DNA of 64,000 nt from Streptomyces flaveolus (GCF_014648815.1 NZ_BMRV01000013.1:183819-247818); one strand, 5' to 3'. Positions 8,254-16,869 are shown, numbered from the stretch's first letter. The notes: generated by a model from the letters alone, not told the origin. Numbers and translations are program-made.

Positions 8254-9315
8254 GTGCACAACCCCGCTTCCGTCACCGGTGCCGCCCTGGTTCCGGTACC
8301 GGTGCCCGGCCGCCGGCCCCGGGCCCTGCTCGCCATGCACACCGAGCTGGCGCCCAAGCTGATCGACGCCCCGACGATGCGCCGGCTGACCGAGCTCTGC
8401 GATCTCGACCCGGCGCTGGTCGCCGACGACTTCGGCGCACCGGCGGTCTCGGCGGCCCTGAGCGAGGCCGAGGTCCTCATCAGTTGCTGGGGCTGCCCGC
8501 CGCTGACGGAGGAAGTCCTCGCCCGGGCGCCCCGGTTGCGGGTGGTCATCCACGCCGCGGGGTCCGTCAAGCACCACATCACCGACGCCTGCTGGCGCCG
8601 GGGCATCGCCGTCACCTCGGCGGCCTCGGCCAACGCCGTGCCGGTCGCGGAGTACACCGTCGCCTTCGTCCTCCTTGCGGGCAAGGACCTGCTGCGCATG
8701 CGGGACGACTACCGTCGCCGGCGCGCCGACCACGACTGGCAGACGGCCTACGAGGGAGCCGGCAATTACCGCCGGACCGTGGGCGTCGTGGGGGCCTCCC
8801 GGATCGGCCGTCGTGTCCTGGAACTCCTGCGGCACCACGATCTGGAACTGCTGCTGCACGACCCGTATCTGCTGCCGGGCGAGGCGGAACGGCTGGGCGC
8901 GAGGGCCGTCGGGCTCGACGAACTCTGCGTCAGGAGCGACGTGGTGAGCGTGCACGCGCCCGAACTGCCCGCCACACACCACCTCATGAGCCGCGAGCGG
9001 CTGGCGTCGATGCGTACCGGTGCGACACTGATCAACACGTCCCGGGGCTCGCTGGTCGACCAGGAGGCACTGACCGAGGAGCTGGTGTCCGGGCGGCTCG
9101 ACGCCGTGCTCGACGTCACCGTCCCGGAGGTTCTGCCGCCCGACTCCCCGCTCTACGACCTGCCCAACGTGGTCCTGACCCCGCACGTCGCCGGTTCCCT
9201 GGGAACCGAGCTCCACCGCATGGCGGCGGCAGCGGCCGACGAGCTGGAGAGATATGTGAACGGCCGGCCCTTCGCGCACCCGGTGTCCGCCGAGGAGTGG
9301 GAACGCTCGGCCTGA
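8254..9315 (+). CDS. D-isomer-specific 2-hydroxyacid dehydrogenase family protein (cassette 1)
   Basis: A 353-residue oxidoreductase that probably reduces a 2-keto acid with NAD(P)H. The Rossmann motif reads TVGVVGASRIGRRVLELL, so the usual GxGxxG is GxSxxG. Catalytic elements are visible: Arg in NTSRGSLVDQEAL, Glu in VTVPEVLPPDSPLYD and His in VVLTPHVAGSLGTE. The GTG start at 8254 has GGGAG eight bases upstream. It is clearly paralogous to the protein at 28560-29630, which also sits beside a sugar ABC transporter; both share WGCPP and VIHAAG segments. The substrate is unknown; a sugar-derived keto acid is plausible from context. The alternative, a phosphoglycerate-dehydrogenase-like role in serine synthesis, is less likely here. 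Confidence 0.88.
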   Translation: MHNPASVTGAALVPVPVPGRRPRALLAMHTELAPKLIDAPTMRRLTELCDLDPALVADDFGAPAVSAALSEAEVLISCWGCPPLTEEVLARAPRLRVVIHAAGSVKHHITDACWRRGIAVTSAASANAVPVAEYTVAFVLLAGKDLLRMRDDYRRRRADHDWQTAYEGAGNYRRTVGVVGASRIGRRVLELLRHHDLELLLHDPYLLPGEAERLGARAVGLDELCVRSDVVSVHAPELPATHHLMSRERLASMRTGATLINTSRGSLVDQEALTEELVSGRLDAVLDVTVPEVLPPDSPLYDLPNVVLTPHVAGSLGTELHRMAAAAADELERYVNGRPFAHPVSAEEWERSA

Positions 9316-9421
9316 ACCGCCGTGGCTCCGGCGACCGGATCACCGACGAGGCCGCCTCCCGACTCGCCCCCAGCCGGGGAGGAGCGGGTGACTGCCCCGA
9401 ACAGAGGGCGGCGGCGGTCCG

Positions 9422-9652
9422 TTGCTGCGCGTGGTCGGCCTGGCAGGTGCTCGTGAACTCACGGTTCAGGCAGCTGGACTGGAAGCCGTTCCGCAGTTCG
9501 CGCAGGCACCGGCACCAAGCGCCTTCGAGCCCGGCCGCACCCTCACCGTCCACACGGCCGAACCCGGCTCCCCCTCCGAGGAACGGCTGCGTCTGCTCGC
9601 CTCCCTGGCCGCCACGCAGGAGGCCGGCACCGCCACGGAACCGTCTCGCTGA
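9422..9652 (+). pseudogene. Remnant of an MmyB-type XRE regulator C-terminus
   Basis: The frame contains RTLTVHTAEPGSPSEERLRLLASL, close to the conserved C-terminal end of MmyB-like ligand-binding regulators (pattern LxVYTAEPGSPSxExLRLLAS), and upstream residues GARELTVQAAGLEAV resemble the preceding strand of that domain. The HTH and most of the ligand-binding domain are missing, and no good ribosome site precedes the frame. The 350-base gap 9316-9664 holds nothing else. I read it as a decayed gene end; family assignment is from memory of the motif. Confidence 0.6.
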
Positions 9653-9664
9653 GGGGGCCGCCGC

Positions 9665-11086
9665 TCAGCCCGCCAGGCGCGCCATCCATGCCTCGATCTC
9701 ATCGGCGTCGCGGGGCAGGCCCGCCGACAGGTTCTCGTGGCCGTCGTCGGTGACGACGAGGTCGTCCTCGATCCGGACGCCGATGCCCCGCCACTCCTCG
9801 GGCACGGTCAGGTCGTCGGCCTGGAAGTACAGGCCCGGTTCGACGGTCAGGCACATGCCCGGCTCCAGTACGCCGTCGACGTAGTCCTCCGTGCGGGCCC
9901 GCGCGCAGTCGTGGACGTCCAGGCCCAGCATGTGACCGGTGCCGGCCATGGTGAAGCGGCGCTGCAGGCCCAGTTCGTACGCCCGGTCGACGGGCCCTTC
10001 GATGAAGCCCCATTCGACGAGCCGCGCCGTCAGGTGGCGCTGGGCCGCCTCGTGGAAGTCGCGGTACGGTGCGCCCGGTTTGACCGTCGCCATGCCGGCC
10101 TCCTGGGCCTCGTACACCGCGTCGTAGATCTCGCGCTGCAGGGGCGTGAAGGTGCCGCTGATCGGCAGGGTGCGGGTGACGTCGGCGGTGTAGAGGGAGT
10201 GCGTCTCCACGCCGGCGTCGAGCAGCAGCAGGTCTCCCGGGCGCACCGGGCCGTCGTTGTCCGTCCAGTGCATGATCGTGGCGTGTTCGCCGGCTGCGCA
10301 GATCGAGCCGTAGCCCACCGCGTTGCCCTCCAGGCGCGCCCGGCGGAAGAAGGTGCCCTCGATCCAGCGCTCCGACGACGCGATCGCCCGGGACAGCTCC
10401 CCCACGACGTCGGTGAAGCCGCGCACGGTGGAGTCCACCGCCTTGCGCAGTTCCCCGAGTTCCCAGGCGTCCTTGACGAGACGGAGATCGCTGAGCGCGT
10501 CCTCCAGTTCGGCGTCGCGCTCGGCGTCCGTGGTGACGGCGGCCTCGAGGGCGGGGTCGATCCCGCGGACGATCCGGGTCCGCGTGCCGGAGGCGGCGGC
10601 CAGGTCGGCGACGGCGCCGCGGACGTCGCGGCACGGCAGGCCGAGCACGCGCTCCGATTCGGCGAGTGAGCGGCGCCGGCCCGTCCACAGTTCGGCGTGG
10701 GCGCCGGTCCAGAACTCGTCGTCGTCCCTGCTGTCGCGCGGCAGCTGGTAGCAGTAGGCGTCGTGGCCGCCGTCCGCGCGGGGTTCGAGGACGAGTGCGC
10801 CGTCCCGGACCTGGTCGCCGGTCATGTGCACGTAGCCCGTGTACGGCCGGAAGGGGTAGGTGTCGTCGTTGGAGCGGACCTTGAGGTTGCCCGAGGGGAT
10901 CACGAGGCGTTCGCCGGGGAACCGTGCGGAGAGCGCGGCGCGGCGGCGGGCCGCGTGGGGGGCCTGTTCGGCGGGCTGGAGGTCGTGTCGTTCCGTGTCC
11001 GCCCAGCCCGTCCGCATCAGAGCGGACAGCTCCTCGGAGATCCGCGGGTAGAGGCTGTTCTTACGACGGTTCGCCACGTCATGCAC
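9665..11086 (-). CDS. pepP: Xaa-Pro aminopeptidase (M24B, aminopeptidase P)
   Basis: A 473-residue cytoplasmic metallopeptidase that removes the N-terminal residue before proline. An N-terminal creatinase-like domain (to ~residue 225) includes ERLVIPSGNLKVRSNDD. The pita-bread catalytic domain shows all five metal ligands: Asp in LLLDAGVETHS, Asp in YTADVTRTLP, His in TGHMLGLDVHDC, Glu in LTVEPGLYF and Glu in GVRIEDDLVV. Length matches the two known Streptomyces aminopeptidases P. It diverges from the regulator at 11234 across about 150 bases. Confidence 0.93.
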   Translation of the reverse strand: MHDVANRRKNSLYPRISEELSALMRTGWADTERHDLQPAEQAPHAARRRAALSARFPGERLVIPSGNLKVRSNDDTYPFRPYTGYVHMTGDQVRDGALVLEPRADGGHDAYCYQLPRDSRDDDEFWTGAHAELWTGRRRSLAESERVLGLPCRDVRGAVADLAAASGTRTRIVRGIDPALEAAVTTDAERDAELEDALSDLRLVKDAWELGELRKAVDSTVRGFTDVVGELSRAIASSERWIEGTFFRRARLEGNAVGYGSICAAGEHATIMHWTDNDGPVRPGDLLLLDAGVETHSLYTADVTRTLPISGTFTPLQREIYDAVYEAQEAGMATVKPGAPYRDFHEAAQRHLTARLVEWGFIEGPVDRAYELGLQRRFTMAGTGHMLGLDVHDCARARTEDYVDGVLEPGMCLTVEPGLYFQADDLTVPEEWRGIGVRIEDDLVVTDDGHENLSAGLPRDADEIEAWMARLAG

Positions 11087-11180
11087 CTTCCGTTGGGCAT
11101 CCCTGGGGTTTCACCCCCGCCGCCGGTCCGGGGCGGCATCCGGACGGTACCGCCTCGCGAGGGGTCTCGGTGCCCGAGCG

Positions 11181-11191
11181 TGCCAGTGGCA
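11181..11191. promoter_or_regulatory. Palindrome TGCCAGTGGCA in the pepP/regulator intergenic region
   Basis: Perfect 5-1-5 palindrome TGCCA-G-TGGCA between the divergent pepP and regulator genes, with a related CAGTGG at 11211-11216. It could be the autoregulatory site of the regulator at 11234. No clear -35/-10 pair was assigned. Confidence 0.35.
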
Positions 11192-11233
11192 CTGATCGGA
11201 CAGTGGACCGGCCGGAGCAGGGATAATCGCCCC

Positions 11234-12217
11234 ATGGAGAACGGGAGACTCGGCGATGCCCTCCGGATGCTGGGGCTCGGTGACACGACGTGCCGGGTCT
11301 ACCTGGCCCTGCTGGAGTTGGCCCCCGCTCCGCTGGACGCGATCGGCGCGGCGGCCGGGCTGGGCGGGGCCGACCTCGCCGCGGCGTACGGCGAACTGGT
11401 GGACGCCGGTCTGGCCAGTGCCGCGGCCGGGGACGGGGACGTGGTGGCCCCGGTGCCGCCCGCGGCGGGCCTGGAGATCCTGGCCCGGCACCGGGCGGCC
11501 GAGCTCGAGGAGTCCCGCATCGCGGTCGGAGGGGCGTTCGAGTCGTTTCGGCGCCGGCGGCTCGCCGCCTACAACGACGATCTGGTCGAGGTCGTCACCG
11601 GGGAAGCCGTCGGGCCGAGGATGCGCCATGCGTGGGCCAGTGCCCGCGAGCAGATCCGGCAGTTCGAGTCCCCTCCGTACGCGCCGCTGGCCAGTGCGAC
11701 CGAGGACGCCCTGGCGACGCTGGCCCGCGGGGTGAGGCAGCGCGTCGTCTACTCGCGGGAGTCACTGGAGCACCCCGGCCATCTGAGGGACGTCATCGAA
11801 CCCTGCATCGAGGCGGGCGAGCAGGCCAGGGTGCTGCCGTCGGTGCCGGTGAAACTCCTGATCATCGATGAGGCGTACGCGCTGGTGTCGTTGTCGATCC
11901 AGGAGGCGGACGTGCACAACACCATGCTGGTGGTGCAGCCGTGCGGCCTGCTGTCCGCGCTGACGGCCCTGTTCGAGCAGGCCTGGCAGAACGCCCTGCC
12001 CATCCACGGCCGCACCGCCCGCCCCGCCGGGCTCCCGCCCGCCGACCGTCGCCTGCTGCGTCTGCTGGCCGGCGGTGCGACGGACGAGGTCATCGCCCGT
12101 GAACTGGGCGTCAGCCGCCGTACGCTGTTCCGCCGCCTCCAGGTCCTCATGACCCGGCTCGGCGCCGGGAACCGCTTCCAGCTGGCGCTGCAGGCGCAGC
12201 GCTCGGGCTGGCTGTGA
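11234..12217 (+). CDS. TrmB-like / LuxR-type HTH transcriptional regulator
   Basis: A 327-residue DNA-binding protein without a receiver domain. Residues ~1-75 resemble a TrmB-type winged helix (LGLGDTTCRVYLALLELAPA). A central domain of ~170 residues includes RQRVVYSRESLEHPG and VKLLIIDEAYALV. The C-terminal ~65 residues form a LuxR/GerE HTH (LLRLLAGGATDEVIARELGV then SRRTLFRRLQVLM). This architecture is common in actinobacteria and usually has an unknown ligand. The start at ATG 11234 lacks a strong ribosome site, so a short-leader message is possible. Its 3' end overlaps the convergent DUF2809 gene by 71 bases. Confidence 0.82.
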   Translation: MENGRLGDALRMLGLGDTTCRVYLALLELAPAPLDAIGAAAGLGGADLAAAYGELVDAGLASAAAGDGDVVAPVPPAAGLEILARHRAAELEESRIAVGGAFESFRRRRLAAYNDDLVEVVTGEAVGPRMRHAWASAREQIRQFESPPYAPLASATEDALATLARGVRQRVVYSRESLEHPGHLRDVIEPCIEAGEQARVLPSVPVKLLIIDEAYALVSLSIQEADVHNTMLVVQPCGLLSALTALFEQAWQNALPIHGRTARPAGLPPADRRLLRLLAGGATDEVIARELGVSRRTLFRRLQVLMTRLGAGNRFQLALQAQRSGWL

Positions 12218-12635
12218 CCGGGGCCCGGGCACGGCGTGTCCGGTGCACGACGAGCCACCCGGCCGCCGCTCCGACCGCGTACCAGAGCAGGTCCGGTGCG
12301 TTGAAGGTGGAACCGAGGACGAGGCGGGCCGCGGTGTTCCGCCGGGAGAGCGCCGCCGGCAGGTCGGTGAGCTGGAGGAACTCGACGCCCCAGCTCGCGG
12401 CCAGGGCGACTGCGGCGGCTTTCCACGGCGTCGTCCGCGGCGCCACGAGGACGACCAGGGCGAAGAGCAGAAGCGTGTAGAGGGCGTCGCCTCCGTACTT
12501 GGCCACCTCTCCCTCCGACACCGCCCTGAGGCCGGTTCCCGCGCCGACGATCACCGAGGCGGCCACCCCCGCGGCGAGCCGGATGCGCAGCGGGTCGCCC
12601 TCGACGGGGGCGCGGGTGCGGGGAGTTCGGGTCAT
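12147..12635 (-). CDS. DUF2809 family membrane protein
   Basis: A 162-residue integral membrane protein with about four helices: LAAGVAASVIVGAGTGLRAV, GDALYTLLLFALVVLVAP, AAAVALAASWGVEFLQLTDL and DLLWYAVGAAAGWLVVH. The GDALYT motif and the WGVEFLQL helix match the DUF2809/VanZ-like family, whose function is unknown. The last ~25 residues are a low-complexity Ala/Pro/Ser tail that overlaps the 3' end of the convergent regulator, so the C-terminus is probably dispensable. Confidence 0.75.
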   Translation of the reverse strand: MTRTPRTRAPVEGDPLRIRLAAGVAASVIVGAGTGLRAVSEGEVAKYGGDALYTLLLFALVVLVAPRTTPWKAAAVALAASWGVEFLQLTDLPAALSRRNTAARLVLGSTFNAPDLLWYAVGAAAGWLVVHRTRRARAPVTASPSAAPAAPAGSGSRRRAGS

Positions 12636-12759
12636 GCGGTCATTCTGCTGGATGCCCGACGCCCTCTGGCGTACGCGCGTAGACCTCGGGCACCATCGTC
12701 GTGCTCCGCATGCTCAACCATCCCACAGGCAGCATGACGCACTGCATGGAGGTTCTTCG

Positions 12760-13275
12760 ATGAAGGCTCCGAGAGGCACCCGCATCCGCTCCGTCGTCAC
12801 GGCTCTCGCCCTGGTGGCCGCACCCGGCGCCGTCGTCGTCGGCAGCGCCGGTGACGCGTTCGCGGTGACCAAGATCAGTCACGCCACGGCGACGTCGATG
12901 TTCCGCGAGGTCGGGATCACCTGGTCGTCCTCCGGCAACTGCTCCAACCGCAACGTCTCGACCTGCACGTCCTTCGATCAGCTCAACCTGGCCACCGCGC
13001 AGGGCGCCCAGACCCTCAAGCGGGCCAGCGGATGCGCGCTGAACATCACGGGCGGCACGGAGACCGGACACGCCTCCGGCACCTACTCGCACTGGAACGG
13101 CTACAAGCTGGACTTCAGCAAGTACACCTGCCTCGGCAGCTACATCAAGAACAGCTTCACCTACATCGGCCTGCGCGGCGACGGCGCTCCGCAGTGGCGG
13201 TCCGGCTCCGGCAACGTCTACGCCGACGAGGGCAACCACTGGGACGTCACGTACTACAACTGCGGCGGCTGCTGA
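12760..13275 (+). CDS. Small secreted protein resembling M15-type zinc DD-peptidases
   Basis: A 171-residue exported protein; the signal peptide ends near residue 34 (GDAFA-VT). The mature part holds two possible zinc motifs spaced as in M15 D-Ala-D-Ala peptidases: GTYSHWNGYKLDFS (the SHxxGxxxD pattern) and EGNHWDVTYYN (HWD). Six cysteines in the mature chain, including the terminal CGGC, suggest disulfides. It may cut or bind peptidoglycan; the match is by motif only and activity is uncertain. ATG 12760 is preceded by GGAGG at normal distance. The start lies 124 bases from the DUF2809 gene. Confidence 0.6.
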   Translation: MKAPRGTRIRSVVTALALVAAPGAVVVGSAGDAFAVTKISHATATSMFREVGITWSSSGNCSNRNVSTCTSFDQLNLATAQGAQTLKRASGCALNITGGTETGHASGTYSHWNGYKLDFSKYTCLGSYIKNSFTYIGLRGDGAPQWRSGSGNVYADEGNHWDVTYYNCGGC

Positions 13276-13292
13276 GCCCTTCCGCCGAGGTC

Positions 13293-13320
13293 GGGACACG
13301 CGCCCACCAGCGCGTGTCCC
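13293..13320. terminator. Bidirectional terminator hairpin
   Basis: Perfect 11-bp arms GGGACACGCGC (13293-13303) and GCGCGTGTCCC (13310-13320) with a 6-base loop lie between the convergent secreted-protein gene and the dld remnant, so they serve both. Confidence 0.85.
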
Positions 13321-13329
13321 CCACGCCGT

Positions 13330-13961
13330 TCAGGCGGTGGCCTCGTCGAGGATCTCCAGCACGTGCCGGTAGGGGCGGCCGGTGGCGCGGGTCATGCCCA
13401 TCTCGCAGGTGCGGTTGCAGGAGGCGTAGGCGTCGTAGGTGCGCTCGGTGATCTCGGCGGCCTGGGCCGCGGTGGCGGCGGCGGTGATCTCCGGGTGCAG
13501 CAGCCCGCGGTCACCGGCGAACGCGCAACAGCCCCAGGAGTCGGGCACGGTGACCTCGTCGCCGACCGCCGCGGCCACGGTGCGCAGGGCGTCGTCGACG
13601 CCCAAGTGCACGGTGGAGCAGGTGGGGTGCAGGGCTAGGCTGCCGACCCGGCGCGGTGTGGGCAGCGCGGGGAGCAGGTGCTCGGCGGTGAAGACGACGC
13701 TGTCGACGAAGCGCAGCGACGCGAAGCGGGCGCGGTCGGACTCGTGCAGGACGCCCGGGAGTTGCTCCAGACCGTGGGTGCACGAGGAGGCGTCGCAGAC
13801 CACGGGCAGCCGGCCCCGATCGCTCGCCTGCCACAGAGCCCCCAGTGTGCGGGCGGCCATCGTGCGGTGTCCCGGGCCGGGTCGCCGACGCAGCCGGCCA
13901 GCAGTTCGGCCAGGTCACGGGGGTGCCCGGCGGCGGGAGGTGGGACGGCGGTGGTGGGCAC
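13330..13961 (-). pseudogene. dld: D-lactate dehydrogenase (FAD/Fe-S type) collapsed by internal deletion
   Basis: Two pieces of one large gene remain. The 5' piece begins at GTG 13961 and reads GHPRDLAELLAGCVGDPARD, like the N-terminus of the ~950-residue actinobacterial FAD-binding/Fe-S D-lactate dehydrogenases. At ~13860 the frame changes, and codons for the last ~176 residues follow in another frame: the cysteine-rich CCG-type domain with CDASSCTHGLE, HPTCSTVHLG, DSWGCCAFAGDRG and NRTCEMGMTRATG. About 700 codons, including the whole FAD domain, are missing and the junction is out of frame. It lies 19 bases after anmK in the same operon. An ATG at 13860 could still allow translation of the C-terminal domain alone. 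Identification rests on recalled family motifs. Confidence 0.75.
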
Positions 13962-13980
13962 GGCTCCTCGGTGCGGCTGG

Positions 13981-15168
13981 TCAGCGGACGGGGGTGGCCG
14001 GATCGGTGATCCGCAGCAGGCGTGGCGGGCGGGCCGCGGGTTCGGGCAGGCGCAGCGCGGACCGTCCGGGGGTGATGCTGCCCAGGAGGGTGGCCCGGCG
14101 GGCTCCGGTGCCCGAGGGGAGGGTGCCGGGCAGGCCGTGGACGGTGAGGAAGCCGAGGATCGCGAAGGCCAGGGCCTCCTTGGCGTCGGAGGGCATCCCC
14201 AGAGCGTCGCTGGGGCGCAGCGGGACGCCGGGCAGTTCGTCGCCGAGCATGCGCATCAGGACGGGGTTGCGCAGGCCGCCGCCTGAGACGACGAGTTCGG
14301 TGACCCCGTGGTCGCGGCAGGCGTCGGCGACGGTGACGGCGGTGAGCCTGGTCAGCGTGGCGAGGACGTCGTCGGCCTCGGGTGTGGGCGCCTTCTCCAG
14401 GGCCTGCCGCAGGTAGGGCAGGTGGAAGTGTTCCTTGCCGGTGCTCTTCGGGGCGGGCCTGAGGTAGTACGGGTCGTCGAGCAGGGCGCGCAGCAGTGCG
14501 GGGCTGGTGCGGCCCGCGGCTGCCCGGCGGCCGTCCTCGTCGTAGGCGGCGGCGCCGTCCGTGAAGTGCCGTACGGCCGCGTCCAGCAGGGCGTTCGCGG
14601 GTCCGGTGTCGAAGGCGAGCGGCTCGGCGCCGGGCGCGACGACGGTGACGTTGGCGATGCCGCCGAGGTTGAGGGCCGCCGGTGTGCCGGGCAGCGCGCG
14701 CAGCAGCATGGTGTCGGTCATGCCGACCAGCGGGGCGCCCTGGCCGCCCGCGGCGACGTCCCTGCTGCGCAGGTCGGAGACGACCGGGAGTCCGGTGGCC
14801 TCGGCGATCCAGGCGGGCTGGCCGAGTTGGAGCGTGCCGCGGACGGTGCCGTCCTCGACCCAGTGGTGCATGGTCTGGCCGTGCGAGACGACCAGGTCGG
14901 CGGCGCCGTCGCACAGTTCGCCGAGGGCGCGCCCGGCGGCTTCGGCGAAGGCCTGTCCCACGCCCGTGTCCAGGGCGCAGACGGCCTGGGTGGTCGTGGT
15001 GGCCGGCGGCAGGGTGGCGGAGATCAGGTCCCGCAGCCCGGTCGGGTAGGGGACGGAGAGGTGTCCCAGGGGCCGCAGGTGGAGGGTGTCGCCGTCCAGG
15101 GTGAGGTCCGCGGCGGCGGCTTCGATGGCGTCGTAGGAGGTGCCCGACATCAGGCCGATCACGCGCAC
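13981..15168 (-). CDS. anmK: Anhydro-N-acetylmuramic acid kinase
   Basis: A 395-residue cytoplasmic kinase that hydrolytically opens 1,6-anhydro-MurNAc and phosphorylates it to MurNAc-6-phosphate during peptidoglycan recycling. Family motifs are intact: IGLMSGTSYDAIEAA at the N-terminus, VVSHGQTMHHW, LQLGQPAWIAEATG, LNLGGIANVTV, FDTGPANALLDA and ELVVSGGGLRNP. Length is typical. The GTG start at 15168 follows GGGAGG. It is third in an operon with the BadF-type kinase and the symporter, and its product is the substrate of MurQ encoded at 19082-19978. Confidence 0.95.
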   Translation of the reverse strand: MRVIGLMSGTSYDAIEAAAADLTLDGDTLHLRPLGHLSVPYPTGLRDLISATLPPATTTTQAVCALDTGVGQAFAEAAGRALGELCDGAADLVVSHGQTMHHWVEDGTVRGTLQLGQPAWIAEATGLPVVSDLRSRDVAAGGQGAPLVGMTDTMLLRALPGTPAALNLGGIANVTVVAPGAEPLAFDTGPANALLDAAVRHFTDGAAAYDEDGRRAAAGRTSPALLRALLDDPYYLRPAPKSTGKEHFHLPYLRQALEKAPTPEADDVLATLTRLTAVTVADACRDHGVTELVVSGGGLRNPVLMRMLGDELPGVPLRPSDALGMPSDAKEALAFAILGFLTVHGLPGTLPSGTGARRATLLGSITPGRSALRLPEPAARPPRLLRITDPATPVR

Positions 15169-15256
15169 GACGCCTCCCGGCGCGTGGCGCGGCCCGTGGC
15201 CGGGGTCTGTTGTGGCTGCGGCATGGCTGCTCCAGGGATGTTCTCGGCAGGGTACG

Positions 15257-15286
15257 GCGCCGGGGCCTTGCCGAGGTCCCCGGCGC
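15257..15286. other. Intercistronic hairpin between symporter and anmK
   Basis: GCGCCGGGG (15257-15265) pairs with CCCCGGCGC (15278-15286) across a 12-base loop that can itself pair further. It lies in the 136-base gap inside the operon and may attenuate anmK or stabilise the upstream message rather than end transcription. Confidence 0.5.
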
Positions 15287-15304
15287 GGCGGCGCGTGCGT
15301 GCCG

Positions 15305-16867
15305 CTATTTCCGGACCGTGGCCGTCTCGATGCGGTCGGGGCCGGTGTCGTCGATGCCGTCCGTGGCCGTCGGGGCGCTGTGGAACAGGCTCATCAGGGC
15401 GCCGACGGCCAGGGTGACCAGGACGCCGATCGGGACCAGCCACTGGGCGGCGATGCCCGTCGGCACGGTGGCGCCCGCGACGGTGACGTCGATCTTCACG
15501 CCGCGCACGAGGTACGTCATCACGGCGATGGTCACGAGGAACGCCACGACGGAGTCGGTCTCGTTGGCCCGCCGGACGAGGCGGCCGAGCAGGAACGCGC
15601 CGAGCAGTGCGCCGTACGTGTAGCCGGCGATGGTGAGGCCGGTGAGGTAGACGTTGCCGGTGCTGGTGCTGAAGGCGCAGGCGAAGACGGCCATCAGCAC
15701 CGCCCACACGAGGGTCATCACGCGGGCGATCCTGAGCAGGAACTCCTCGGACGGTGTGCTGCGGAAGAAGCTGTGGATGATGTCGGCGACCGTCGAGTTG
15801 GACATGGAGTTGAGCGCCGACGACAGGGAGCCCATCGCTGCCCCGAGGATGCCGGCCACGAGCAGTCCGGAGACGACCACGGGCAGCCCGTGCAGGATGA
15901 ACTCCGGGTAGAGGTTGTCGGTGCTGCTCAGGCCGAGTTCCTCGAAGCCGCGGCCCTTGTTGTAGGACCACAGGAGCGCGCCGACGAGGGAGAAGGCGGC
16001 GAACTGGACGGTGACGAAGACACCCGAGGCGATCATGGCCTTCTGGCCGTCGCGCAGCGAGCGGGTGGACAGGACGCGCTGGACCATCAGCTGGTCGGAG
16101 CCGTGGCTGGCCATGGCGAAGATGGCGCCGCCGATGATGGCGGTCGGCAGGGCGAACGGGCTGGTGAGGATGTGCGCCAGGCCGAAGTCGGTGTCGAACA
16201 GCTGGAACTTGCCGGCGTGCAGGGCCTGCGCGTATCCGTCGCCGCCGACGTGGGCGGACAGGACGCCGATGGCGAGGAGGGCGCCGCCCACGTACAGGAC
16301 CATCTGGATGGTGTCGGTCCAGATGACCGCCTTGATGCCGCCGAGGTAGGTGTAGAGGACGGTGACCGCGGTGACGGCGATGATGATGACGCGGTAGCTC
16401 GCGTGGACGCCGAACTCGTCGAGCAGCAGCTTGATCGGGATGGCGGAGGCGAACAGCCGCACGCCCTCGGCGAGGAGCCGGGTGAAGACGAAGGTCACCG
16501 AGGCGAGTCCCTGCAGTCTCAGCCCGAACCGGCTGCCCAGGTACTGGTAGGCGCTGACGAATCCGCCGCGCTTGTACAGGGGGATCAGCACGGCGGCCAC
16601 GACGACGCGGCCGATGACGTAGCCGAGGGCGAGCTCGACGTTGCCGAAGGCCTGGCCGCTGTACGCGCCGCCGGGCACGCTGATGACGGTGAGCACGCTG
16701 GTCTCGGTGGCCACCACGGAGAAGGCCACGGTCCACCACGGCATGTGGCCTTCACCGACGAAGTAGTCCTTGGAGGTCTTCTGCCGGCCGGCCAGCCGCA
16801 GACCGATCCAGGCGATCGCCACGAGGTAGACGACGATCACCACGAGGTCGAGTTGACGCACGCTCAC
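15305..16867 (-). CDS. Sodium:solute symporter (SSS family), probably for cell-wall amino sugars
   Basis: A 520-residue membrane transporter with about 13 helices, beginning LDLVVIVVYLVAIAWIGLRL and containing the SSS features DYFVGEGHMPWWTVAFSVVA and GSLSSALNSMSNSTVADI (sodium-site region). Its GTG start lies two bases after the stop of the kinase gene, with AGGAG overlapping that stop, so translation is coupled. SSS proteins take up sugars, sialic acids, amino acids and related solutes. Flanking kinases and etherase for MurNAc derivatives point to MurNAc, anhydro-MurNAc or GlcNAc as cargo; this is inference from context. Confidence 0.9.
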   Translation of the reverse strand: MSVRQLDLVVIVVYLVAIAWIGLRLAGRQKTSKDYFVGEGHMPWWTVAFSVVATETSVLTVISVPGGAYSGQAFGNVELALGYVIGRVVVAAVLIPLYKRGGFVSAYQYLGSRFGLRLQGLASVTFVFTRLLAEGVRLFASAIPIKLLLDEFGVHASYRVIIIAVTAVTVLYTYLGGIKAVIWTDTIQMVLYVGGALLAIGVLSAHVGGDGYAQALHAGKFQLFDTDFGLAHILTSPFALPTAIIGGAIFAMASHGSDQLMVQRVLSTRSLRDGQKAMIASGVFVTVQFAAFSLVGALLWSYNKGRGFEELGLSSTDNLYPEFILHGLPVVVSGLLVAGILGAAMGSLSSALNSMSNSTVADIIHSFFRSTPSEEFLLRIARVMTLVWAVLMAVFACAFSTSTGNVYLTGLTIAGYTYGALLGAFLLGRLVRRANETDSVVAFLVTIAVMTYLVRGVKIDVTVAGATVPTGIAAQWLVPIGVLVTLAVGALMSLFHSAPTATDGIDDTGPDRIETATVRK

Positions 16868-16869
16868 TC

